Source: JAFGPS01 sp964628465 (GTDB taxonomy: Bacteria > Planctomycetota > Phycisphaerae > Sedimentisphaerales > Anaerobacaceae). Taken from it: 64,000 nucleotides of DNA. This document shows positions 17,422-26,714 of this stretch, piece by piece. The notes below the pieces were generated by a model. The model searched no databases, was not told where the DNA came from, and saw nothing but the letters and a program-made list of their open reading frames with translations. Position 1 is the stretch's first letter, and each line of letters begins with the position of its first letter. A program made the translations under genes and the position numbers. The stretch is from positions 62,001 to 126,000 of the forward strand of contig CAZVOA010000002.1 of the NCBI GenBank assembly GCA_964628465.1. Direction: 5' to 3'.

Positions 17422-18009
17422 TCATGTGAGGATCATGTACTTAGTCACAAAATTATAAAACGAAACAAATGAATTGCATTTTTTGGCTTTCGCAATGCTT
17501 AAATGTTCGGCAATCTTTGCATTGTGTTTGGTATTGAGGTATACTTTCGTTTTTTGAGAGCATTGCCTGACAAGAATGCCAATATGCTCCTTGGGCGATG
17601 TAATTTGTTCTGGGTTCCCTTTGATTTTCGGTGTCCTATTGAGCTTTAGAGCTTCCTGTATGGCTTTCGGATCAGAAAGCCACCATGCCTCCATCTCTTC
17701 AACAGGGATGCAGATAAGGTATGGTTCAATCGGTGAGGGCGAAATAGAAGCTTCGATATTTTGACGTAACACATCAAGATCTTTGCGATCTAAATCGTGA
17801 ATTATTATGAGACACCGACAGCCCTTGGTCTTAAGGGTCGATGCCCACGCATTACACTTACGCTTGATTTTTCCACAACCTTTTCCAACAAATTTCCGTA
17901 CAGCAACTCTATCATTCCCTGTGATCCGATGTATGAGTACTCTTGCTGAATCGACATCACTTTCATCTTCAGCAATAATACCTACCCTCTGGTGTCTATT
18001 TATATTCAT
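17422..18009 (-). CDS. DUF4276-like Toprim-fold protein, partner of an AAA ATPase
   Basis: This 195-residue protein resembles the DUF4276 family. I chose the ATG at 18009, which has an AAGGAGG site about 7 bases upstream and overlaps the ATPase gene end by 14 bp. The N-terminal motif GIIAEDESD (acidic residues about 14-18), the central LIIIHDLDRKD (DxD at about 72-74) and IPVEEMEAWWL (near 102-111) fit a Toprim-like metal-binding nuclease fold. The overlap implies coupled translation with the ATPase. By analogy with PARIS and OLD systems, the pair may be an abortive-infection type defence module; that is inference. Confidence 0.75.
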   Translation of the reverse strand: MNINRHQRVGIIAEDESDVDSARVLIHRITGNDRVAVRKFVGKGCGKIKRKCNAWASTLKTKGCRCLIIIHDLDRKDLDVLRQNIEASISPSPIEPYLICIPVEEMEAWWLSDPKAIQEALKLNRTPKIKGNPEQITSPKEHIGILVRQCSQKTKVYLNTKHNAKIAEHLSIAKAKKCNSFVSFYNFVTKYMILT

Positions 18010-19258
18010 CCGAAAGTCCTCCTTCCCGCCAATATTCTCCAAGATTTCCGGAGTCCTCTAAGTATTGCTTCAATGCTTTGAAGTCAGTCTTACTCAATGA
18101 TTTACTAACGGCACGTGCTCTGGTACCCTTATTGGGCTTTCTATCCAAAAGAATAACGTTCTCGGGCTGAAGCATATCTAGGACGTAGTCTGAATGAGTA
18201 CTGATAATGATCTGTTTGGATTTTGATTCATCTATAATTAAAGAAATGATGCTGCTTAGTAGTCCATGATGAATACAGACCTCTGGTTCCTCAACAAGTA
18301 GTAATTGGCTATCGTCTGTTAGCACATAGAAAAGCAAGGCTAACGTTTTGAATGTTCCTTCCGAAAGTTGATTTGGCGACAGAGTTTTATTGTCGATGAC
18401 AAAAGTTGGGACAACCACAAGTTGGGTGCGTTCCTTTTTCTCTGTCTTCCCACCTGCTCGCACTTCTACAATATTGCTGGGAAGTCTAATCTCATCAAAC
18501 TTAACATCATCAACCAATCCTATGCCATCAGGACCAACAACACTTCTGAAACGAAGAAATGCTCTTGTCTTATCTTTGTATGAGCGATAGAGATCGTATA
18601 TGAATTGCTCATGGTCAATTGTATCTCTAAGTCTCCTTGACCGAGGTCGGTTGTCCTCAAGCTCAAGTGAGACTGGGCAACGGGATGGATCAGAAAACTG
18701 ACTGGCACTGTAATAGTTAATACCGTATAGGTATTGTGAAATCTCTCTTACAATGGGAAACACTTTGTCTGGGAGAAGACTTTTCATTTCTCTTTGAGCA
18801 AACCAGTTTCCCCTTGCCATTTGGTCGTAAGAGAGTCTCTTGCCCTGTGTTGAGATAACATAGTGAAATTCATTTTCATACATAAGCATCTCAATAGGCA
18901 GTTCGATCAATCCCTTTTTTCCCGTAATACTCTCCAGTTTCCATTTCAATTTGGTCCCAACCACATCATCGACATTCCGATTGTCAGTGGAATAAAAAAC
19001 ATCACCACGCAAAGCTATTATGGATCCCTTATAATCGATTTCCGCAATTATGTGTGAACGATTCACATATTCATGGTCCACATGTCGAATTCGATTCATT
19101 GAAACACGAGTTGCTCGCTTCAGAAGCAATATCGCATTGAGCAAGTTGCTCTTGCCTGATCCGTTAACACCAATCAAAACGGTAAGTCCACTATTTGGTG
19201 ATAAGGTCGTTAATGTACAACTACGGTAGTTCCTGATTCTAAATTTAGTAAGCCTCAT
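17996..19258 (-). CDS. AAA-family (OLD/SMC-like) ATPase
   Basis: This 420-residue ATPase of the ABC/SMC/OLD type begins with KFRIRNYRSC and Walker A GVNGSGKSN (around 30-38). It has an ABC-like signature LSEGTFKTLALL (about 298), Walker B QLLLVEEPEVCIHHG (about 318-335) and a switch histidine in IISTHSDYVLD (about 353). There is only a short middle region instead of an SMC coiled coil, and no Toprim domain fused to its end. The Toprim-like domain is supplied by the overlapping downstream gene. ATPases of this shape usually serve in phage defence or DNA-damage sensing. Confidence 0.85.
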   Translation of the reverse strand: MRLTKFRIRNYRSCTLTTLSPNSGLTVLIGVNGSGKSNLLNAILLLKRATRVSMNRIRHVDHEYVNRSHIIAEIDYKGSIIALRGDVFYSTDNRNVDDVVGTKLKWKLESITGKKGLIELPIEMLMYENEFHYVISTQGKRLSYDQMARGNWFAQREMKSLLPDKVFPIVREISQYLYGINYYSASQFSDPSRCPVSLELEDNRPRSRRLRDTIDHEQFIYDLYRSYKDKTRAFLRFRSVVGPDGIGLVDDVKFDEIRLPSNIVEVRAGGKTEKKERTQLVVVPTFVIDNKTLSPNQLSEGTFKTLALLFYVLTDDSQLLLVEEPEVCIHHGLLSSIISLIIDESKSKQIIISTHSDYVLDMLQPENVILLDRKPNKGTRARAVSKSLSKTDFKALKQYLEDSGNLGEYWREGGLSDEYK

Positions 19259-19404
19259 TTATCTCCTTTTCGCTAACATGTTATTATATGTTTTCCCATC
19301 AATAACACCTATTGAAATATAATATATCAAAAGAATTTATCCTGACAAGCTATTTAATGGCGATTTTCTATGAAGTCTTCGTTTGGAGTGAGATTGCTCT
19401 ATTG

Positions 19405-20466
19405 TTATTTTTTGATTTTTACGATGCCGTTCTGGACTTGGAGTTTTTGTTCGATGAATAATTTTATTGCTTCGGGGTATGCGATGCATTCCTGCTCGAA
19501 GACTCTTGCGGCTAAAGTGTCGGGGGTGTCGGTATCGTAAGCCGGACATGTTCTTTGAATTATAATCGGGCCGGCGTCGTATTCGTTTGTGCAGAAATGT
19601 ACGGTGCAGCCGCTTACTTTGCATCCTGTTTTTAAAACCGCTTCGTGGACGTAATGTCCCCACATTCCTTTGCCGCCAAAGCTTGGGAGCAGAGCCGGGT
19701 GAATATTCATTACTTTATTTTCATACTTGGCCGGTATTTTCCATAAGCACAACCAGCCAGCCTGTATAACCAAATCAACTTTCGCGGCGGTTAGTTCTTT
19801 TTCGATAATCGCACTGAAATCATCTATATTGGAATAATCATTTTTGCGGATAACTTTCACATCGAGACCGGCTTTTTTTGCTCTTTCAACTCCGGCTACG
19901 GTTGAAAGCGAACTTATTACTACCGCGACTTCTGCATTAAGATTGCCTTTGTTGATTTCTTCGAGGATATTTAGTAATGTTCTTCCTCCGCCGCTTAATA
20001 GTACGCCAAGTCTAATGGGTTTTGCTTTTGGTGCTGCCGCTTGATGTTTTGTTGCAACATCACGCTTGAGGTCGAGAGCTTCATTAACAAGGCCGTCGGC
20101 TATTTTGTTTTTCTCCCGGTAAACGTGCTCAACTTTCCATTTTTTAAATTGCGACAGTAATCCTGCAGCTTCTTCATATAGAGGTAATATTTTTTCGCTT
20201 TTAACTTTATACTGGCCGTTGATTTGTTTTACGAGAAGTTCGCTATCACTAAAAATCATTATCTTTTCAGCATTGAGTTCCAGTGCGGCTTCGAGTGCTT
20301 TTACAAGTGCGGTGTATTCCGCTTCGTTATTCGTTTTCGTGCCGAGAAATAATCCCTTTTCCAACAAAGGCTTTCCATCCCGGTCGGAAAGAATAAATCC
20401 CGAAGCGGCCGGACCAGGATTCCCTCTGCTGCCGCCGTCTATGTATGCTACAACTGTATCAGGCAA
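19405..20466 (-). CDS. fusion of ribonuclease HI-like domain and phosphoribosylglycinamide formyltransferase
   Basis: The 353-residue product joins two enzymes. Residues 1-135 are an RNase H-like domain with AYIDGGSRGNPGPA (Asp10), NNEAEYTAL (Glu48), FSDSELLVKQING (Asp74) and NKIADGLVNEA (Asp124), a full acidic active site. After a short linker (DVATKHQAAAPKAKP), residues 150-345 are PurN, which formylates GAR in purine synthesis. It shows LGVLLSGGGRTLLNIL, the catalytic MNIHPALLPSF (Asn254, His256) and NEYDAGPIII (Asp297). The frame is continuous with no internal start site. Standard bacteria encode these separately, so the fusion is unusual. The gene precedes no other purine gene here. Confidence 0.9.
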   Translation of the reverse strand: MPDTVVAYIDGGSRGNPGPAASGFILSDRDGKPLLEKGLFLGTKTNNEAEYTALVKALEAALELNAEKIMIFSDSELLVKQINGQYKVKSEKILPLYEEAAGLLSQFKKWKVEHVYREKNKIADGLVNEALDLKRDVATKHQAAAPKAKPIRLGVLLSGGGRTLLNILEEINKGNLNAEVAVVISSLSTVAGVERAKKAGLDVKVIRKNDYSNIDDFSAIIEKELTAAKVDLVIQAGWLCLWKIPAKYENKVMNIHPALLPSFGGKGMWGHYVHEAVLKTGCKVSGCTVHFCTNEYDAGPIIIQRTCPAYDTDTPDTLAARVFEQECIAYPEAIKLFIEQKLQVQNGIVKIKK

Positions 20467-20565
20467 TGAAAACTCCCTTCAGTTATCCATGTTCTGTGTA
20501 CTGAGTTCTGAGTACCCGGAACACTGCACTCTGAACACCGAACCATTTCGAACTTAGGATTATTT

Positions 20566-21303
20566 TTAACTTACATGTCCTTCAGCGAAGACAAGGATTC
20601 TCGTACAGTTCGGGCAGCGAATAATATCGTCGCGTGTCATCAGCAAATTCACACTTTCAACCGGAATACCCATAAAGCAGCCGCCGCAGCTAAAGACACC
20701 CTCTCTGCCTTCCTGTTCCTCAGCAAAAGCTACCGCCAAACCATCATAAGTTTCAGCGACACGTCTGAATATTTCCAGCGGAACAGGAGGTACACTTTTG
20801 GCAATCTCATTCCACTCGGCCTGAATTTCATCTATACCGGCCTGGTATTTTACAACCAGAACTTCGCTGTCTTTTCGTGTTTGTTCGAGTGTCTGTTTTT
20901 GATCTTCAATCTGCTTGAGAATTTCTTTGCATTCCGCATCGTCTGTCTCAATATCTTTTAATAAGTCCAGACTCTGGTTTTCAATTTTTGAATTATCCGC
21001 TTTTGTTGTATTAAGCTGTGTAAGAAGTGCCGCGTATTCCTTGTTTGTTTTCGCGCTGTTAAGCGATGTTCTTAATTTGGCTATTGTTTCTTCCCTGCTC
21101 TTGAGTTCCAGTTCCAAACGGTCGAACTGCACCTTCGTAAGCTTAGACTCTTCCTTCTTTGCTTCGAGAGCACTTTGAAGGTTTCTAATTAAATTTTCCT
21201 GTATTATTACGTTTCTTCTGCACCTGTTGAGTTTCGCTTTCTCTGCACGAAGGCGATTTTCAACACTTTGAAGTTTCATCAGCCCATTTAACACTGGTCC
21301 CAT
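20566..21303 (-). CDS. coiled-coil protein with C-terminal C4 zinc ribbon (DUF164/CdsZ-like)
   Basis: This 245-residue protein has a long charged coiled coil (about residues 5-165) and a C-terminal zinc ribbon with Cys206, Cys209, Cys230 and Cys233 (CGGC...CPNC). This is the architecture of the widespread DUF164/zf-RING_7 family, of which chlamydial CT398 is the structural model. The family has been linked to RNA, secretion or sigma-factor binding, but no single function is settled. It lies 99 bp upstream of the RNase H-PurN fusion on the same strand. Confidence 0.82.
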   Translation of the reverse strand: MGPVLNGLMKLQSVENRLRAEKAKLNRCRRNVIIQENLIRNLQSALEAKKEESKLTKVQFDRLELELKSREETIAKLRTSLNSAKTNKEYAALLTQLNTTKADNSKIENQSLDLLKDIETDDAECKEILKQIEDQKQTLEQTRKDSEVLVVKYQAGIDEIQAEWNEIAKSVPPVPLEIFRRVAETYDGLAVAFAEEQEGREGVFSCGGCFMGIPVESVNLLMTRDDIIRCPNCTRILVFAEGHVS

Positions 21304-21428
21304 TTATGCTCCTTATACGCCGGCTATAAACTTTTCAAAAAGAATAATTATCATATGTTTTTTTAAAACCTGCAAGCAAAATTTTTCTCTTTTTTATTTT
21401 ATCTTTTTCGATTATAAATTTACCTATT

Positions 21429-22544
21429 ATGAAAAACCTCTTAAAACAATTAATAAACGCCGAATCGACTGAAACCTGCGGCGAATTAGCCTCAGCAGAA
21501 GTTATTTCAGCCGAATTCGCACGCTGCGGTATAAATTCCGAAATAGAAATATGGGATAATACAAGAGCCAACGTTACGGCTCATATCAAATCAACAGGCA
21601 AAAAACCCGCATTGCTATTCGCCTGCCATATTGATGTAGTCGGCCCCGGCCAGGCGGAATGGACAAATCCCCCTTTCGTCGCGGTTGAAACTAACGGCAA
21701 AATCTACGGCAGAGGCTCTACTGATATGAAAGGCGGAACCGCCGCCGCTGTCGCCGCAATCTGCGGAATTGTTAAATCAGATAAGATATTACAGGGCGAT
21801 ATCATTTTTACCGCCGTCGCGGGCGAAGAAACCGATAGCTGCGGTGCCGAACGATTCATGGCCCAAAAAAACCAAATCCCAAAATGCCTCGGTGTAATAA
21901 TTCCGGAACCAACCGATTTTACAATCGTTTCGGCACACAGAGGAATACTCTGGCTCGATATTTCGACAAAAGGCGTAGCCGCTCACGGCTCAACCCCGCA
22001 TCTTGGAATAAACGCGATTACATCCATGAGACGTTTCCTGAATGAGCTGGATAACTACGACATCACGGCTAAGCATACGAACGAAATGCTGGGAACATGC
22101 TCGATGAGCGTTAATACAATTTCGGGCGGCAAAACGCGAAACGCCGTACCCGACCAATGCAGTTGCGGCATAGATATAAGAATTATCCCCGGCGTGGATC
22201 CTCTGGATATTATTAATGATTTCAGAAATATCTTCTCAAAAGTAAAATCCAAACATCCCGAGTTTGAAGCTGAAATTTCTATAAACAGACAGGCGTTTCC
22301 GCTGGAAACCGATAGAAACAGCGATTTTGTAAAGAATTTCTGTTCCTGCCTTGGAATCGAAAAAACCGTAGCAGTCGGCTATACTACCGACGGCCCGCAT
22401 TTTAATGACTTAGGCGCACCGATCCTCATTTACGGCCCCGGAAAACCGGAAATGTGCCACAAACCCAACGAATTCATAGAAATAGCAGACGCAGAAAAAG
22501 CCGTACAGGAATATAAAAAAATAATAACCCGCTTCCTAACCTAA
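21429..22544 (+). CDS. M20-family metallopeptidase/deacylase (ArgE/DapE-like)
   Basis: This is a 371-residue zinc-dependent M20 hydrolase. It shows FACHIDVVGPG (His67, Asp69), GRGSTDMKGGTAA (bridging Asp99), AVAGEETDSCG (Glu133, Glu134) and VIIPEPTDF (Glu160). The lid-domain motif GVAAHGSTPHLGINAI includes the dimerisation histidine, and the final metal ligand is in PEMCHKPNEF. This pattern fits acetylornithine deacetylase or succinyl-diaminopimelate desuccinylase and related deacylases; no Arg or Lys genes are adjacent to decide. It stands alone, convergent with the GH95 gene. Confidence 0.88.
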   Translation: MKNLLKQLINAESTETCGELASAEVISAEFARCGINSEIEIWDNTRANVTAHIKSTGKKPALLFACHIDVVGPGQAEWTNPPFVAVETNGKIYGRGSTDMKGGTAAAVAAICGIVKSDKILQGDIIFTAVAGEETDSCGAERFMAQKNQIPKCLGVIIPEPTDFTIVSAHRGILWLDISTKGVAAHGSTPHLGINAITSMRRFLNELDNYDITAKHTNEMLGTCSMSVNTISGGKTRNAVPDQCSCGIDIRIIPGVDPLDIINDFRNIFSKVKSKHPEFEAEISINRQAFPLETDRNSDFVKNFCSCLGIEKTVAVGYTTDGPHFNDLGAPILIYGPGKPEMCHKPNEFIEIADAEKAVQEYKKIITRFLT

Positions 22545-22590
22545 TCTGATTTTATATCAAACATTAATGACTTTGCAATAGGTTTTAAAA

Positions 22591-22634
22591 TAAAACGTTC
22601 CGGATACCAACTTAATTGCCGGTATTCGGAACGT
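22591..22634. terminator. hairpin terminator between convergent genes
   Basis: ACGTTCCGGATACC (22595-22608) pairs with GGTATTCGGAACGT (22621-22634) with one mismatch across a 12-nt loop. On the minus strand the hairpin is followed by TTTTATTTTAAAA, so it mainly ends the GH95 transcript and may also serve the plus-strand gene. Confidence 0.75.
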
Positions 22635-22661
22635 ATATTGCATGTATTAATGATTTCTATT

Positions 22662-25211
22662 TCAGATATTCGAAAGCTGCGAATTTAATGACTGTGTTTT
22701 TCCGCCGTCAATAGCCATTGACACTTTTTTACTACCCAAAAGGATATCGACTGATTTACTGCTCAAACCAGTGTTTTTAATTTCAGCGCTTACAAGTTTG
22801 CCATCGCTCCAGCTAAGTGCCACTTCAAATCCGCCGCGAGCGAGAATACCGGAAACTTTACCTTTCTGCCATAATGATGGAAGAGCAGGAAGCAAATCAA
22901 TTAATGCAGATTTGCCGTCACTGGGTGCTACGGATTGAACGAGCAATTCCGCTATTCCTGCTGTACCTCCGAAGTTTCCATCTATCTGGAACGGTGGATG
23001 TGCATCGAAAAGATTGCTGTACACACCACCACCGCCACGACCGCCGCCTTCAACATTATTAAGCAGATTGCGAACGATAATGTAAGCATGGTCACCGTCA
23101 TGCAAACGTGCCCATTCATTGAGTCTCCAACCCAAACCCCAACCAGTAGCATTATCACCGCGATTTGTGAGCGAAACCTTAACAGCTTCGACAAGCTCTT
23201 TGTCGTTGTAATATGATATATCTTCGCCCGGATACAAACCGTAAAGGTGCGAGATATGTCTGTTGCGCTGGTCAGTACCTGGTTGGAAATCCCAATCTTC
23301 GAGCCATTCCTGTAACTGGCCTCGTTCGCCGATTTTGTTTGGAGCAATTTTAGCTCGTGTTTCGACTAATTTTTTACGTAAATCTTCATCTATTCCGAGA
23401 GTCTGACTTGCTTCAATGCAATGTGCAAAAAGGTCGCGTATAATCTGCCTATCGATAGTCGGACCAGCCGCGATTGAGCCACCTCCGGCGTGAGGCACTT
23501 CGGGACTCAAGCTTGGGCTTGTAATCAAGCCGCGACCTTTCGGGTCTTCTATCAGGGTATCGAGGAAGAACAATGCGGCGCCTTTCATCGGGCCATAGAG
23601 ACGTGTCAGGAAAGTCTTGTCCTGCGTGAACTCATAATGATCCCAAAGAGTATTGCATAACCATGCGCCGCCGCATGGCCACATACCGAATTGCGCCCCA
23701 TCGATAGGAGCGGTGACTCTCCAGCCGTCTGTGTTGTGATGAGCAACCCAACCGTTTGCATCGTACATTACTTGAGCGGTCTTGGCGCCTTTAACCTGAA
23801 GTTCTTCAACCATTGTCATTAGCGGCTCAATACACTCACCGATATTAGTATTATTGGTCGGCCAGTAGTTCATTTCCGTATTAATATTGATTGTATATTT
23901 ACTTCCCCATGAAGGAGATGTGTCACTATTCCAGACACCCTGCAAGTTGGCAGGCTGTGAGCCGGGACGTGAGCTTCCTATCAAGAGGTAACGGCCATAC
24001 TGGAAATACAGTGTAACCAGCGCAGGATTGTTGCTTTGCGGGAAGTTGCGAATTTGCTGGTCAGTTGGAAGTTTTGCATCTTCACTTGTTCCCAGATCGA
24101 GTGACACACGATTGAAAATATTCTGATAATCCGCAAGATGGTCTTTTAACAGAGCATCATAACTTTTAGCGGCGGCTTTATTAATAATTGCACTGGCTAA
24201 AGCATCAGGATCACCTGTAACGTCATCGAATTTTTTATAGCTTGTCGCGGATGCAATCAGGATAATTACACTGTCCGCTCCTTCGAGAGAATATTCGCTG
24301 GTACTCTGATTGCTGCCGCCGCCACCGCCGCGATTACCACCACGTCCGCCGCGACCACCGGCTCCTGCTGCTGGCGCCGCTGGAACTGGCAATTCACGTG
24401 TGCCATGAGTAAGTTTTCCGCCGGTATGAACGATTTTGGCACGGGCCTGAAACTTTAACGCTCCCGCGATATTTTCGGCCGGACGGTTTGTCCCGTTAAG
24501 AATAAAAGTATCATCGGTACCGTCACTATTGACGATATTCTCACCGGTTTGCATCGAGAGTTTGAAATTAATCATACCAGGTTTACTGGCAGTTAAACGC
24601 ATAACGATAACGTTATCAGGATAGCTTGAAAACAACTCTCTTTTATAAGTGACACCATTCGAAGTAAATTGCATAGATGCTATCGCAGTACGCAAATTCA
24701 GTTCACGTATATAATTCTCGGCCGTCTCGACTTTCGGGAAAGTCAATAGAATGTCACCAACTGGCTGATATGGGAGTTGAGCGCGAGGGCTGGCAAGCAT
24801 TGTCTGGTCAATCAGTTGTTCAGCCTGACGAAATTGGCCATCAAAAATGAGCTGCCTGGCCTGAGATAAACTCGCAAACGCATTTGGTTTGTCCGGATTA
24901 TAAGGACCACCCGCCCAGAGTGTATCTTCGTTAAGACATATTACTTCGGAATCGATTCCGCCAAACATCATCGCGCCCTGTTTGCCGTTACCAACTGGCA
25001 AAGCGCTTGTCCATGATGTTCCAGGCTGGCGATACCATAGACTAAGCGGCTCGGTTGGTGGTGGTGCTTCGCCTGTAAGTGTGCCGGTATATGCCGCCAG
25101 AGATGTTGCGGCAAAACTCTCCTGAACACTTCCAAGCATTACAACAGCCATAAATACGACTAACAAATATTTTCTGAACATTGTAATGTTCTGTTTAATA
25201 TTAAGATTCAT
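22662..25211 (-). CDS. secreted glycoside hydrolase family 95 (alpha-L-fucosidase-like)
   Basis: This 849-residue GH95 enzyme is expected to cleave alpha-L-fucosyl (or related alpha-L-galactosyl) ends of polysaccharides. A signal peptide covers about 12-35 (ending ESFA-ATS). The GH95 N-domain shows LPVGNGKQGAMMFGG and NEDTLWAGGP; the catalytic barrel has INTEMNYWPT, SPSLSPEV (likely acid Glu), RHISHLYGLYPG and FQIDGNFGGTAGIAELLVQS (base Asp). An unusual Gly/Arg-rich insert lies at residues 277-302 (about 24306-24383). The start at 25211 has a GAAAGGAAA site upstream. Two esterases follow upstream on the same strand, suggesting one polysaccharide-utilisation unit. Confidence 0.93.
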   Translation of the reverse strand: MNLNIKQNITMFRKYLLVVFMAVVMLGSVQESFAATSLAAYTGTLTGEAPPPTEPLSLWYRQPGTSWTSALPVGNGKQGAMMFGGIDSEVICLNEDTLWAGGPYNPDKPNAFASLSQARQLIFDGQFRQAEQLIDQTMLASPRAQLPYQPVGDILLTFPKVETAENYIRELNLRTAIASMQFTSNGVTYKRELFSSYPDNVIVMRLTASKPGMINFKLSMQTGENIVNSDGTDDTFILNGTNRPAENIAGALKFQARAKIVHTGGKLTHGTRELPVPAAPAAGAGGRGGRGGNRGGGGGSNQSTSEYSLEGADSVIILIASATSYKKFDDVTGDPDALASAIINKAAAKSYDALLKDHLADYQNIFNRVSLDLGTSEDAKLPTDQQIRNFPQSNNPALVTLYFQYGRYLLIGSSRPGSQPANLQGVWNSDTSPSWGSKYTININTEMNYWPTNNTNIGECIEPLMTMVEELQVKGAKTAQVMYDANGWVAHHNTDGWRVTAPIDGAQFGMWPCGGAWLCNTLWDHYEFTQDKTFLTRLYGPMKGAALFFLDTLIEDPKGRGLITSPSLSPEVPHAGGGSIAAGPTIDRQIIRDLFAHCIEASQTLGIDEDLRKKLVETRAKIAPNKIGERGQLQEWLEDWDFQPGTDQRNRHISHLYGLYPGEDISYYNDKELVEAVKVSLTNRGDNATGWGLGWRLNEWARLHDGDHAYIIVRNLLNNVEGGGRGGGGVYSNLFDAHPPFQIDGNFGGTAGIAELLVQSVAPSDGKSALIDLLPALPSLWQKGKVSGILARGGFEVALSWSDGKLVSAEIKNTGLSSKSVDILLGSKKVSMAIDGGKTQSLNSQLSNI

Positions 25212-25266
25212 TTATTTTTTCCTTTCGCAAACATTTATAATTCAGTTAATATTTTCCATCGGATTT

Positions 25267-26652
25267 TTAATCCTGAAAAATAAGCTGAGTGAATCTGTTA
25301 AGACTTCTGCGCCAGGTTAAAAATTCATGTGCTGTTCCGGGAGATTCATAATAAACATGTTTGACTGAAGCCTGCTCCAGTTGTTCATGAATACTTCGGC
25401 CTGTAGAAGCTCCTTCTTTTGAGCCCATACTTACAAAGAAAACCTTTACTTGTTTTGCGAATTCATCCGGTTTGGCAAGCAGTCCGTTGTAACCTGTTTC
25501 CACTCCCGGGAATCCAAAAGGCGCGCTGAAAATGCCAATATTCGCGAATTTGTCAAGGTTCGCCTGTGTAATTTGATAAGTCTGTGTTCCGCCGAGTGAA
25601 AGTCCGGCCATTGCTCTGTGTTCCCGGTCTGCGATGGTTCTGTAATTTGCGTCAACCATTGGGATGACTTCAGTAATAATTTCCTGAACGAAAGAGCCGC
25701 CTAATCCGCCAGCTCCGCCGCCCATCATTCCTCCGCCCATACCACCACCCATCATTCCGCCGCGACCTGCACCGCCGCCCATCATGCCAGCGCCCATACC
25801 GCCGCGACCCTGACCTCTGGCTGCGCCTGCTTCAGGAGCAACTTGTGCGAAAACTCCATTTGATGGATTCTGAACGGAATTAAAATTAATATTTGCCGCT
25901 CCTGCTCCTCGGCCACCGGGATTTCCTGTACCTCTACCACCACCGCGGTTACCGCCGCCCATCATGCCGCCGCCCATACCACCGGCGATACCGCCGTCTT
26001 CCATAACTATGATCATAGGCTTGGCTTTTCCTTCGGCAATAAGATTGTCAAGAATGAAACCTGTACGTCCCTGAATCGGCCACGCGGTTCTATCTTCGCC
26101 CATACCATGCTGTAAATAAAGCACCGGATAACGTGTTGTTGTATCTTTGTCATATCCCGGAGGAGTATAGATATACGCGTGACGCTGTTTGCCGCTCTCT
26201 GTGTAATAATATTTCGAACGAATTTCACCATGCGGGACATTTTTTTCAGCATAAATATCCTGATCTTCCGCCGGTATTTCGATGCCGCTCTGCAAACGTG
26301 AAGAACCATAGAATGTGTCAGTTCCAGGATCTGTCACGGTTGCTCCATCAATATTAATAGTGTAGTAATGGAAACCCGGATCCTGCGGCTGAGCCGTTGT
26401 CCCTGTCCATACGCCGTCGTCACCCTTGGTAAGCGTAAGCCTGCCTACGCTGACACTCACGCTTTGAGCCTGTGGTGCGCTAATGCGAAATCGGGCATAA
26501 CCCTGTGAGTTGACTTGCGGGTATTGTTGACCAAGCTGGTTCAATGGCGAAGGCTTCCAATCATCAGCTATTGTGGATTGGCCTGTCTGCGCTAAACAGA
26601 CTCCACCAATCAATATAATTGTAGAAACGATAATTAACAATCTCTGTCTCAT
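25267..26652 (-). CDS. secreted CE1-like esterase with N-terminal carbohydrate-binding E-set domain
   Basis: This 461-residue secreted esterase has a signal peptide (about 1-21, ending CLA). A CBM48/E-set beta domain follows (about 45-118, with ARFRISAPQAQSVSVSVG and DPGFHYYTINIDG), then a feruloyl/acetyl-esterase type alpha/beta hydrolase. The latter shows YPVLYLQHGMGEDRTAW, the nucleophile AGLSLGGTQTYQ (Ser352) and a C-terminal histidine in GTAHEFLTWRRSL. Residues about 221-320 are a huge Gly/Met/Arg-rich insert (GGMGGGMMGGGNRGGGRG type) between two core strands. An AAGGAG site precedes the ATG. It probably de-esterifies decorated plant or algal polysaccharide. Confidence 0.88.
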   Translation of the reverse strand: MRQRLLIIVSTIILIGGVCLAQTGQSTIADDWKPSPLNQLGQQYPQVNSQGYARFRISAPQAQSVSVSVGRLTLTKGDDGVWTGTTAQPQDPGFHYYTINIDGATVTDPGTDTFYGSSRLQSGIEIPAEDQDIYAEKNVPHGEIRSKYYYTESGKQRHAYIYTPPGYDKDTTTRYPVLYLQHGMGEDRTAWPIQGRTGFILDNLIAEGKAKPMIIVMEDGGIAGGMGGGMMGGGNRGGGRGTGNPGGRGAGAANINFNSVQNPSNGVFAQVAPEAGAARGQGRGGMGAGMMGGGAGRGGMMGGGMGGGMMGGGAGGLGGSFVQEIITEVIPMVDANYRTIADREHRAMAGLSLGGTQTYQITQANLDKFANIGIFSAPFGFPGVETGYNGLLAKPDEFAKQVKVFFVSMGSKEGASTGRSIHEQLEQASVKHVYYESPGTAHEFLTWRRSLNRFTQLIFQD

Positions 26653-26714
26653 TTGAAATTCTCCTTACATAATGTTGTTAAAAATATTGTACTCTTAATC
26701 TATTGAATCATGTT

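Noticed and set aside
17807..18061. Plus-strand frame opposite the DUF4276/ATPase junction
   Set aside because: It lies across two well-supported overlapping minus-strand genes and has no supporting signals.
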